From contig OZ020492.1 in assembly GCA_963971405.1 (NCBI GenBank), positions 18,754,204-18,818,203 of the forward strand: a stretch of DNA of 64,000 bases. Reading direction: 5' to 3'. This document shows, piece after piece, positions 55,312-64,000 of this stretch (the stretch's first letter is position 1; every line of letters begins with the position of its first letter). The translations under genes and the position numbers were made by a program. The notes under the pieces are model-generated. The model did not search any database. It was not told the DNA's origin and was given only the letters and a program-made list of their open reading frames with translations. The stretch comes from Psococerastis gibbosa (lineage: Eukaryota > Arthropoda > Insecta > Psocodea > Psocidae).

Positions 55312-55505
55312 TTAGAGGATATGGGAAAAACTGGGCTTGGCGGGATTCGAAACCACGATCTACGCCTAACCTGGGCGTCGTCTTAACCGCTGGACCACAA
55401 GCCCAATTTTTTTTCATATCCTCTAATTTCAGTTACAACGAGGAGGTAACTTTCCAACCTAAGTTAATTTAATGTCCGTGTTACATATACCATATAATAC
55501 TACAT
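55312..55505. repeat. SINE S2, full copy with tRNA cloverleaf inside an extended inverted repeat
   Basis: Arms AATTAGAGGATATG..ACTGGGCTTG and CAAGCCCAATTTTTTTTC..CATATCCTCTAATT enclose a tRNA-like sequence (55333-55404, minus). The tail CCAACCTAAGTTAATTTAAT..CATATAATAC follows. Confidence 0.8.
55333..55404 (-). tRNA. tRNA-like cloverleaf (SINE-embedded, probably not functional)
   Basis: Exactly 72 nt partition as 7-2-16-1-17-5-17-7. Acceptor GGGCTTG/CAAGCCC has 7 perfect pairs; D stem GTC/GAC; anticodon stem ACGCC/GGCGT has 5 perfect pairs; T arm GTGGT-TTCGAAT-CCCGC has one mismatch. The anticodon loop CAGGTTA lacks U33 (it has A), and no CCA or terminator context is seen. A decoding tRNA is therefore unlikely. 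Confidence 0.35.
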
Positions 55506-56190
55506 GCTTTCGGTACCAATATGTGTTTTATGTGTAAAGATTGTATAATCTAAGAAGTAATATATTTATTTATTTTGCCGGTACCGGAAACTGATTTATT
55601 AGGACTTCAGACCTTTTTCATAATAAGTGAAAATTACAGGACAAATGCATAAGTTACGTCTTGAAAGCGCTCCGGAAACTAGCGTCAACAATAATTTATA
55701 ACAAGGGGTTGACATTTTTTGTTCCTTTCTTTTCCAAAATGCGGAAAAGTTTTGTACTACAACGTATGATAATAACTTATACCGTTAAGGCGAATCTTTT
55801 CAAATGTTTGAAGAAGAACATAGTGTGAGAGCTAATTATTCTCGTTCCGTGATCCTTAAGTGTCATATAACTTATTTCAATGCATTTTTTACATGTTGCG
55901 CAATAGCGGCATTTTTCTTTAATTTTTCACTAGCTTAAAATAATTATTTTTTACTCAATTGGGTGTATTTTACACATTGGGTATGATTTTCGTGTCATAT
56001 TTCTGCTCATATTTCCTTAATTTGTATTAAAATTGTGGGAAACAGAAGCATATTTACATTTTAGTTTGTTAGGCACGGTAAGAATAGAATTAATAAATAG
56101 TAGGGATCGTGACTAAATGCCCATTGCGCATTGGTCAATTCATTGTATGAGTCGCACATAAGGCATCTCTACAAGCCAAGAATGAGACTC
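55506..56190. other. AT-rich spacer
   Basis: No gene; a poly(A) run at about 56195-56221. Confidence 0.35.
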
Positions 56191-56221
<31 letters not shown>

Positions 56222-56274
56222 CGGGAGTTCCGACAAGCAAAAATAAAGCTATTCGCAAACAATCTATTGCCCAT

Positions 56275-56365
56275 TTAAGGTTAGCATGAAAACAAGGCTT
56301 TATAGTCTTATTGTTCGCCTTTTGTTTGCAATAAAGTAGTTTTTTTTTAATTTCATTTCATTTAC
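56275..56365 (+). mobile_element. LINE 3' end fragment, (TTTCA)n tail
   Basis: AAGGTTAGCATGAAAACAAG, TTATAGTCTTATTGTTCGCC, AATAAAGTAG, ATTTCATTTCATTT. Related to the 23635 and 42780 copies. Confidence 0.6.
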
Positions 56366-56745
56366 AGCATTTTTTAACCCATAATATAATCTTTCATACA
56401 AGTTCTCAATTAAAAAACTAGAATGATGTTATGTCTTCCTGAAGAAACCTATTTATAGTGTATGTTACATATATATTATATTAAGAGAGCACATTAGCAT
56501 TTAGCTCCTCTCTTTCATATACGATCCTGATTCATTCGAGTACGGGGTATTTTGTTTTAAAAATTAAACCACACTTTTTAAACTTATAGAGTTCTAAATA
56601 GTAAAGAGTTATAAATTAATACCTCGCAATACTTCTTTAAGTATAACAAAATAAGTAAAGACGTAAACATAGTACAATTTTTTCCCAGAAATTATTTATT
56701 TACAGATTAAAAATTTAAACCATTACAACACAGCAAGGAGCGATT
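56366..56745. other. AT-rich spacer
   Basis: No assignable feature. Confidence 0.35.
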
Positions 56746-56749
56746 AATT

Positions 56750-57140
56750 TTATTTTTTTTAACAGGCTTAATCACTGCTGATATTCGTCGAGGCATTGAG
56801 TCTACTAGCTTTTTCCTGTTTGCTATTCCGCCCTTAGAGCAACTTAGTTAACGGCCGCGACTTCTTCAGCCGTTTCTTCATGATACCCCCCACATTTTCT
56901 ATTGGCGACAGATCAGGGCTATTGCTAGGCCATTCCAAAAGTGGGATCCTCTTGTTTTTCTTGTTTCTGAACCAATTTTTGGCTACTTTGCTCGTATCGC
57001 AAGCCGCTCCATTTAGTTGGTAAGTGTATTCCCGATTCAAAAACAGCCACGCCATGGATGGAATGAGTTGGAATGAAAACTGAACGAGAAGAATCCATTG
57101 AAGAGTATGAACTCATATAACTCCGCCGAAATTGCACAAA
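56750..57140 (-). pseudogene. Tc1-like transposase C-terminal relic
   Basis: Minus frame SKVAKNWFRNKKNKRIPLLE, WPSNSPDLSPIENVGGIMKK; further down the strand SMPRRISAVIK (from 56760-56800) is the usual Tc1 C-terminus. W-P-x-x-S-P-D-L-x-P-I-E-N is the block around the last catalytic residue, but the following Trp is Gly (NVGG). A frameshift splits the upstream part. Confidence 0.82.
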
Positions 57141-57349
57141 AACACAAAAAAAATTAATCTAATAAAAACGTGATACATGACTCAAGATTTTGCTTGGTAA
57201 AAAATTACTACATAATATCAGGTATATCATTAAAAAAAATTTAGAACTGTATTTCATTCTTTTCAGAAGATATGAACGATAATTAAAAAAAAAAAAAATG
57301 AGACGTACTAAATAACTCAAATTTCATATTTAATTTATAATATTCATTA

Positions 57350-57690
57350 TGTAGGAGTGGACTTGAATTCTGCTGTGAAGCATGGGACGGCTACACAAAG
57401 TGCAACATACGTCGACTGGAAAAAATACAGAAGATATTTTTAAAATGTGCGCACTACAGACAAACGGGTATCTACCCCCAACTCTCCCCCAACACTTTGT
57501 TAATTCGATGTAAGATGCCTACCTAAAGGCTAGAAGATGGATTATTGCGTTGAAAGTCCTCTTTAATGTATTCCAATCGCACATTGATTCATCAGAGCAT
57601 TTAGAAAAACTTTATATAAATTCCCCCAATAGAAGATCCGGAGCCAAAGAGTTCTTCAAACACCCACAATGAATGCATGTGCATATACCT
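57350..57690 (+). pseudogene. LINE ORF2 C-terminal fragment
   Basis: Plus frame LCRSGLEFC, then KCNIRRLEKIQKIFLKCAHY, RQTGIYPQLSPNTLL and, after a frameshift near 57525, LKARRWIIALKVLFNVFQSH. It fits the LE(Y)..W.P......I..LE..QK.FLR pattern of Jockey/CR1-type LINE C-termini. The RT core is absent. Confidence 0.75.
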
Positions 57691-57857
57691 CCTTATTAGT
57701 ATAGTGAACGCATTTTGATAGCAGTATAGTTTAGATTTCCCCCCCCCCCCACCTGGAAAAGGTTTCCTTATACTAGCCTATAAATAGAAATGCAAAAAAG
57801 GTACCACGATGGAACTCGAGCAATCTTCTCCACATCAATGGCAACATCGATGTGCAC

Positions 57858-58115
57858 CAGGCACGTAGCCAGGGAGGGGGCTTTGGGGGCTGAAGCCCCT
57901 CCCGAAATGTAAGAAAAGGGGAAAAAATGTTTTTTTAGTTTATTTATATTTGTTCTCGCTTGATTCAGTGTATATACAGTAGATTCGATAGTGCAAGATG
58001 CTTCAGCAGATTACGGAAGACTTGACCCGCCGTTTTACTGGGGGTATTCCATAACCCCCCCCCCAACCCCCTGGTAGTTAGCCCCTCCCGAAATAAAATC
58101 CTGGCCACGTGCTTG
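57858..58115. mobile_element. hAT-type MITE, 258 bp, with near-perfect 8-bp target duplication
   Basis: Ends CAGGCACGTAGCCAGG and CCTGGCCACGTGCTTG are inverted with two mismatches. Flanks ATGTGCAC (57850-57857) and ATATGCAC (58116-58123) differ at one base. GAAGCCCCTCCCGAAAT occurs just inside the left end and TAGCCCCTCCCGAAAT near the right. Confidence 0.85.
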
Positions 58116-58123
58116 ATATGCAC

Positions 58124-58970
58124 ATGCATCATAGCCTAAGGCAAACCATTGAGTCTATGCTCGGTCATTCACGATACCAATACAACATCTCATGATCTAA
58201 ATCCCACGTCACTTTAAGGTTTGGTTTATAAAAAATACGTGAATTGTAGGGAAAACAATGGCCGAGCTCAAGGTGTCAGCGTCCGACCAGGGCGAGTTCA
58301 GGAAATGGGTTCGGAGTGACCCCTCCCCCACGCTGGGCACGCGGCACTAAGGGGGAAGAGGAAGAAGTAAATTGTTTATTATTTGTACGAAAATAAATTT
58401 AAATACTCAATAACTTTTTGATGTTCTGAATTGCCAGTTTCGTTCAAAACTCAATTAATTTTAACTAGTGTGTACTGATATTTCTCGGGGGAGGGGGGCC
58501 ACCAGGCTATGTCAACGTCTGTACGCGCAGGGGCGCGCTTTAGGCTGCTAATCAAGCACCACTGATAAATTACGGATTTGGCAAACAATATTACAAGTCA
58601 CCAAACCATTGATAGACCTATACCATAACGTAGACTTCACGAAGGAACGTAGGTCATTCATCTCCTAAAAAGGCTAAAAAAATCCAATTAACGCGAAGAA
58701 TATGTTTCTGTCCCTATAAAATAACATTTCTTCCTGGAAATCCATCAATATAAAAATCTTTTAAAACATATCATTTTACTAACAAGGTTCCCCCCTGGAG
58801 AGACCCCAGGACCTCCCCTCACGTTTTCAAAAATATGTTTTTGACTTTTAATTTTCTACTTTTAAGGTTTAAATAACCATTAGTTTAAAGTGATCAAAAT
58901 CTAGTCTGCTCCTAGCCGTGAACCCTCCATCACTATAAAATGATTAAAAAGCTACCATTTTACTAATATC
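58124..58970. other. Spacer, several G/C-rich runs
   Basis: No gene recognised. GGGGGAGGGGGGCC near 58489 and CCCCTGGAGAGACCCC near 58790 may be eroded MITE ends. Confidence 0.3.
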
Positions 58971-58974
58971 GACT

Positions 58975-59110
58975 TCGATGGCCAGGTGGTAGAGTGCTTG
59001 TACATGTACATTGTACATTGTACATGATCCTATTACCTATTAGGTAACTTAGTGAGGCGACTGAAGAGGTCAATCGGATACATTCGTTGAATTGTTTGTA
59101 TGGGATTAAC
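58975..59110 (-). repeat. Interspersed repeat family R4, copy 4
   Basis: The plus strand shows GGCCAGGTGGTAGAGTG (A-box-like), GACTGAAGAGGTCAATCGGA, TACATTCGTTGAATTGTTTG. The family orientation is minus relative to copy 1. Confidence 0.55.
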
Positions 59111-60150
59111 CTTAAAAAAAAAAAGTTCCCAAAATTTTAACCTTTTTGATAGAAATACATTAGTAGAATGTGCCTGGAAACTTGCTTTATATCGCACTAG
59201 TATTTACAAAAATTTCCCCGAGGATGATACCTGGACCCCTTATTTACGCCCTCCGACGAGTCACAAAAACATGGATCTGCACCTGACTTTACAATACAAT
59301 ACAATATATATTTCAGTTAAATTATACAATACAAGTAAAGCATAAGATAAAATCGTCATTTAAAATTATACTAATTGGACGCATGCTTCAGCATAAAATA
59401 ACCCAGTAATGTTTGTTATTAAACAATTGCATGTAAAGGCTGATTAAATACCCATTAACTTATACTGAATGGTCGGCCCCCCTCTCCTAAAGACAAGTTC
59501 TAGTACCGTCTCTGCACGTAAACTGAGCGTGTATGGGTCACTAAAGAAGAGTAGCCATAAAAAAGATTACGAGCCCAGGGGGTGGTCCATGGGGTCCGGA
59601 CCCCCTCCGAAATAAAAGGGCTTTACACAATTAATGAAATACGCAAAAAAAAATTGGACCCCCCCCCCCAAACAAAAACCTGGGCACGGTCTTGGTCCGA
59701 TATCTAATATATAAGAAACGAAATTGTAAATAGCAATGAAGTTCCAAGCCTCTAAATAGCAAATACTCTGCCAATGTTCCCAGCTTCGATATTACAAAGT
59801 TTTCGAGGCACAACAAAATGTGTTAATAAAAGATGAAAATTCGTCTTCTAATTAAAAATTCATTTCATTGAATTGTGAAGGACTCAGTACTTAAGTACAT
59901 TGGCTCAGTTTGTTTGCCATAAGCCAGTGACCCAAATGAAGGCAAGCTATTTTTATGTCGTTCACTGTAATTATTTTTTTATGAATAAATGTATAAGAAA
60001 TGCTTTTGTTCGAATGATTGAGTTATCAGAACGTTTATGGGATATTGCTCATTTGAGCTGTATGGGGAATCTTCAATTACACATTTCATTTAAAAAATAA
60101 TATTTGATGGCTTGTCCAAAAAACATTCAGTCAGACTTTATAGGGCATTA
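59111..60150. other. Spacer
   Basis: 59570-59700 holds facing G- and C-runs (GGGGTCCGGACCCCC; GGACCCCCCCCCCC..CCTGGGCACGG) that may be another hAT-type MITE. Nothing else assigned. Confidence 0.3.
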
Positions 60151-60152
60151 CG

Positions 60153-60250
60153 ACTTTTCAATTTATACGATTAAATAAGGAAAGCTTTGTGATGGTCAAA
60201 ATCTTCGATTTGGCACTTTCAACAGATTTCCGTATTTTGGATTTGAAAAT
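60153..60250 (+). mobile_element. Element H1, 5'-end fragment
   Basis: TTTTCAATTTATACG..AAATAAGGAAAGCTTTGTGA TGGTCAAAATCTTCG then divergence; only the first ~90 bp of H1. Confidence 0.5.
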
Positions 60251-60668
60251 ACGGCACATAGGATTTGGGCTAACGGACTAACACAATATTGGGGGATTAA
60301 TCTCATGACTAGTATTTACTCCAATTTAAATGGTAAATTCTGATGGTTGCAATATTTCTTTTATCATTATTACAGGCCGAATTTAATGTATTCAATTTAT
60401 TTTTATTTTTTATTTTACGCGCCTTTTGGGTCTTAAACGCAGAATAGTCTTTTTTTGTAAGGATATTACCTGGATCAGTCTTGCCTATATTGTAAAAACC
60501 TGGGACATCAAAATTGGCCCGCATTGCATTTGATCAGTGTTAATTTTTTTACATTTTCCCTCCATAAAGTTCTGATTTAATTAGAATAAAACTACATAGT
60601 TGGGTGGATAGAGACATCATTCCTTAATATAATTTCAGAAATAAATACAAATTATGTGCCAATATCGT
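60251..60668. other. AT-rich spacer
   Basis: No assignable feature. Confidence 0.35.
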
Positions 60669-60670
60669 TT

Positions 60671-61508
60671 TTGCTTTCCAATTTATACGTAGTATTAGGA
60701 AAGCTTTGTGATGGTCGAAATTTTCGATTCCGAGATTTCAACGGATTTACACGTTTTCAGGTCCCAGGAACCAAAAAAAGTGGTTTTTACGAAATGTCTG
60801 TCTGTCTGTCTGTCTGTTCATCGATTTCCGGGCAAACTACTCGGTCGATTTTGATGAAATTCGGCATGTAGGTTCACAAAAATCATACCTCGAGACCATT
60901 TTTTTTTTATTTGGGGCAAACTCAATTTGGGGGGGTTTCATTCTCAAAAAACTCCAAAAAAACGTCAAAAAAAATTATTTCTCAAAAACGGCTCCAACGA
61001 TTTCTTTTAAATTCACATATATTCTAGTCGTTCTTAATGTTGATAAAATTCGGGGGGTCGCTTACCCCTTGATAGTTTGCTTCTGGGGGTAAAAAAATAA
61101 AAAAACTTAATTTTAATGAAAAATGACTAAAAAATAATATTTCTGCGAAATTTTTCTATCGATGATTTCTACCTTCAGGCATGTTTTAGGTGTTAAGTTG
61201 AGTAACGAAACCGGACAGTTGGCTTTCCCAAAAACCTATTTGCTTTTGCGCAAAAATTTTTTTTTTGAAAAAATGATAGAAACTTCACGCTGAAATGCAT
61301 TGCCTGCCCTGCCATCATTACTGTGTTGTAATGTGTATTAAATATATTGAGGTTACCTCACCTCCAGTGTCGTCAGGTGGACCCCCCCCCCCCCGAGATA
61401 TCCGAAATTTAACCGTAGGAAAATTATTTACCATGAAATTATTCATTTTCTCTCCCTACTAATTGATAAATTGGAAAGCATGTTCGAGTAAACTAGGACC
61501 GGTTCTTT
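60671..61508 (+). mobile_element. Element H1, copy 8 (full length)
   Basis: Complete copy with a clean (GTCT)n block near 60796-60815, C homopolymer near 61382-61394, subterminal repeat and terminal hairpin. A good template for a family consensus. Confidence 0.65.
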
Positions 61509-61649
61509 AAATGGCGATTGAAGAGAACACGGCGAGGACAATGAAGTTGCAAACAATTAATTTCAACATTTAAAATTTTGTAACTGGAAATATGAAACGA
61601 AATGAACCCTACATGGAATGCTGTCGATGAATCCCAAGATGCGTAGGTC

Positions 61650-62070
61650 GTAGATTCTCAAACTCTCGATAGGACGGCTTTTAGTTCCTCTTTTGTACGG
61701 GGCTGGCGTTTTCTAAGTTCATTCTTTGTTTCGCCTCCCACTTTTTCAACAGGCAACATATCCGGGCTGTTTGCGATCAAGGGCAATATTTCTATGTGGT
61801 ATCCTTCCAGCCAGGACATCAATGTTTTTGAAGTGTGAACCGTCTTGTTGCAATGCAATATTTCCATGTGGTGTCCTTCCAGCCAGGACATCAATGTCTT
61901 TGAAGTGTGACCCGTCTTGTAGCAGTGCAATATTTCCATGTGGTGTCCTTCCAGCCAGGACATCAATGTCTTTGAAGTGTGACCCGTCGTGTAGCAATGC
62001 AAAATTTCCATCGCTATGTTTGTCGTCGATGAAAGGCAAAAGGAGGCTTTGTATATCTATCACTATTCAC
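61650..62070 (-). pseudogene. Tc1-like transposase relic with 72-bp triplication
   Basis: Minus frames LLLPFIDDKHSDGNFALLHD, HTSKTLMSWLEGHHMEIL and IANSPDMLPVEKVGGETKNE, then QPRTKEELKAVLSRV. These match the QDG..CHTSK..SWL....I..L.W..NSPD..P.E..W stretch of Tc1-like transposases. Between the D and SPD blocks a 72-bp unit (24 codons) is present three times, at 61783, 61855 and 61927, which disrupts the catalytic core. Confidence 0.82.
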
Positions 62071-62171
62071 GGTGTTTTCAATAAAGCATAGCTTACTTAA
62101 TCCGGCACCATATCTACAGCCCCATATCGTAACACACATAGGTAATTCTAATTGTAATTCAATCATAACTG

Positions 62172-62930
62172 AAAGGACCGGTCCGAGTTTACTCGAACAT
62201 GCTTTCCGATTTATCGAATAGTAGATAGAGATAATGAGTAAGTTCATAGTAAATAATTTCGCTATGGTCCATCTGACGTCACCGGAGGTGAAGTAACCTC
62301 TATACTAGTATTTAAAAAAATCCTTAAAACTCCATTCTATGTACAATACAATACAATGTATTGGGAGCGTGAATTTTTTTTATAATTTCTTCAAAAAATA
62401 ATTTTTTACACAAAATGAAATACTTTTTTTTGGGAAAGCAACCTGTTCGGTTTTTTGTACTCTATTTAAGACCTAAAACATGCCTGAAGGTCAAAATCAT
62501 CAATAGAGAGGTTCCACAGAAAAATAATTTTTTAGTCATTTTTAATGAAAATTGAGTTATTTTCATTTTTTTACCTCCAGACGCAAACTATCAAGGGGCA
62601 AGCGACCCACTGCACTTTGTTAACATTAATAACGACTACTATCGACTACTTTTGAGAATGAAACCCCCCAAATTGAGTTAGCCCCAAATAAAAAAAGTAG
62701 GTCACGAGGTATGATTTCTGTGAACCTACATGCCAAATTTCATGAAAATCGACGGAGTAGTTTGCCCGTAAATCGATGAACAGACAGAGCGACAGACAGA
62801 CAGACATTTTGTAAAAAACAATTTTTTGGGTTCCTGGGACCTCAAAACGTGTAAATACCTTGAAATCTCGCAATCGAAAATTTAAACTATCACAAAGCTT
62901 TCCTTATACTACGTATAAATTGAAGAGCAA
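62172..62930 (-). mobile_element. Element H1, copy 9
   Basis: Both hairpin ends are recognisable (AAAGGACCGGTCC; TTATACTACGTATAAATTG). The homopolymer tract is lost, and there is a CAGACAGAGCGACAGACAGA microsatellite. Confidence 0.6.
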
Positions 62931-63034
62931 AAATGTAAAAAAATAAAACTTTAAAACGCAAGGTGGTCCAACTTCAATGTCCCAAGGTATCAGCTATTAC
63001 ATAGCCTGCCATCAGATTTGAACAATTTGACATT

Positions 63035-63250
63035 TCAGGACGTGCAGAGTAGTGGTGCAGACTGCGACTTTCACCCGAAACGTTGATGGTTCGAGTCCCA
63101 CACTTGCTATATTTTCTGGCCATGCATCGGAGGGTATGTAAAGTTGGCGGTCCCGGGCCTTCCTAGTTGAGTGTAAGAGATGGCCTTATAGCCCTAACTC
63201 CGCTAGGGTGGCTTAGTAATAGAACAAAAAGTCAATATTTATTTATGTTC
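63035..63250 (+). repeat. SINE S1, copy 6 (full length with tRNA head)
   Basis: GAGTAGTGGTGCAGACTGCG, GATGGTTCGAGTCCCAC (B box), TCGGAGGGTATGTAAAGTTG, GGTCCCGGGCCTTCCTAGTT, AGCCCTAACTCCGCTAGGG and the tail AGTCAATATTTATTTATG. The best-preserved copy in the window. Confidence 0.8.
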
Positions 63251-64000
63251 TCACAGGAGCATGTCGATCTCATCTCCAACTTTACCCGTTACCTGAGACC
63301 ACCGAATAAAATAAAATAAAAAAAGAGAAGGGCAATGAATATTTTTTTTCCCTTTTCAACACCTTTATCAATAAATCAACTGCAAACGGGCAGCAATGTA
63401 TTAAATAAAATGTCACTACCATACGAACGGACGAAACACGTGGCCTCGTTATAATTTTATTTTCCAGTTCTAGAAATTAAAAAAAAAAATATTGAGATCG
63501 TTTTTACGAGAGATAGGCGGGGTGGGTTTGAATTTTATTAGGCTTCCTAGAAATATTGATGAGGGTCCTAAGAAATGAGGTTAGAACCTCCTCACACCCT
63601 AACAATGAGCACTGGTGTTGCCGCAAAAGAGCCGCCAAAAGACAGAGCACGGGGATCCTTTGTAAGAGTATATTAACAGCGCACTATTAAAAAATTCAAG
63701 CTACACAACAATTTACTACGAGGGAGAAGTCATTTAGTATCGTCATTATTAACGCCATTTGGGGACATTTTTGAAAAAAGGTCGGAAATGATTAGTTCGG
63801 GGGGGATCACTATTCAGCCATTTCCATTTATTTGTTTATACTTGCTTACTACGTTTTTGAAGGGATTAAAAATTAAACAAAACAATTGAAAAATTACAGT
63901 TGGCTTATCATGGCGACTATAGTATTAACTTACTCCTGGGGGTAAAACTTGTAAACAAAACCATTTTGAATAGCACTTACCATTTTAAAATTATCTTGCT
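63251..64000. other. Right edge: no gene recognised
   Basis: AT-rich with short A runs; no domain, RNA gene or assignable repeat. Confidence 0.35.

Noticed and set aside
55333-55404. Functional tRNA gene
   Set aside because: Anticodon loop lacks U33, the T stem has a mismatch, and it is embedded in a repeated SINE-like unit.

Overview
This is a gene-poor, AT-rich, repeat-dense stretch of an animal nuclear genome, almost certainly an arthropod. No bacterial features (operons, Shine-Dalgarno sites, dense ORFs) are present. The host signal is one spliced gene on the minus strand whose basic helix-loop-helix (bHLH) exon and C-terminal [16 protein letters not shown] block match the Daughterless / E-protein family (vertebrate TCF3/TCF4/TCF12). 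The arthropod forms MCMTHLK and AEDGPKL favour Daughterless. The order within arthropods cannot be told from this window. | The gene runs from a candidate first coding exon at 53362-53628 down to a 27-nt last coding exon at 13878-13904, about 39.8 kb. I resolve 12 coding exons with GT/AG borders. Their phases agree throughout and give a 572-residue open frame: unrecognised N-terminus (1-89), SPRYTSPKP block, GLPPMSSF and [10 protein letters not shown] (activation domain 2 / loop-helix), YSSNPSTPV, the [13 protein letters not shown] motif, a basic KRKRKD cluster, the bHLH, and the conserved C-terminal extension. The family's usual N-terminal activation domain 1 was not found, so exon 1 may be an alternative promoter exon. 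The 7.1-13.9 kb stretch beyond the stop codon is the most transposon-poor part of the window and probably holds a long 3' UTR. | Nearly everything else is mobile DNA in introns and flanks. (1) About eight copies of a 0.6-0.9 kb family with a 5' hairpin, a GTCT microsatellite, subterminal inverted repeats and a 3' hairpin; the layout matches Helentron-associated (HINE/DINE-1-like) elements. (2) Penelope-like elements: a 2.2 kb composite with inverted ends at 14826-16993, an 82-bp end-only derivative with a perfect 15-bp target duplication at 10318-10399, and a decayed copy at 27059-27810 that also has inverted 5' arms. (3) Fragments of at least five LINE types. (4) mariner and Tc1-like transposase relics, one with a 72-bp triplication. 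(5) hAT-type MITEs with 8-bp target duplications. (6) tRNA-derived SINEs, including one whose tRNA cloverleaf sits inside a longer inverted repeat. (7) Several large foldback elements and one BEL/Pao gag-like fragment. | Layout: 1-7.1 kb repeats downstream of the gene; 7.1-13.9 kb quiet 3' region; 13.9-41.7 kb exons 2-12 with repeat-filled introns; 41.7-53.4 kb an 11.7 kb first intron full of repeats; 53.4-53.6 kb exon 1; 53.6-64 kb upstream repeat-rich DNA with no recognisable host gene.
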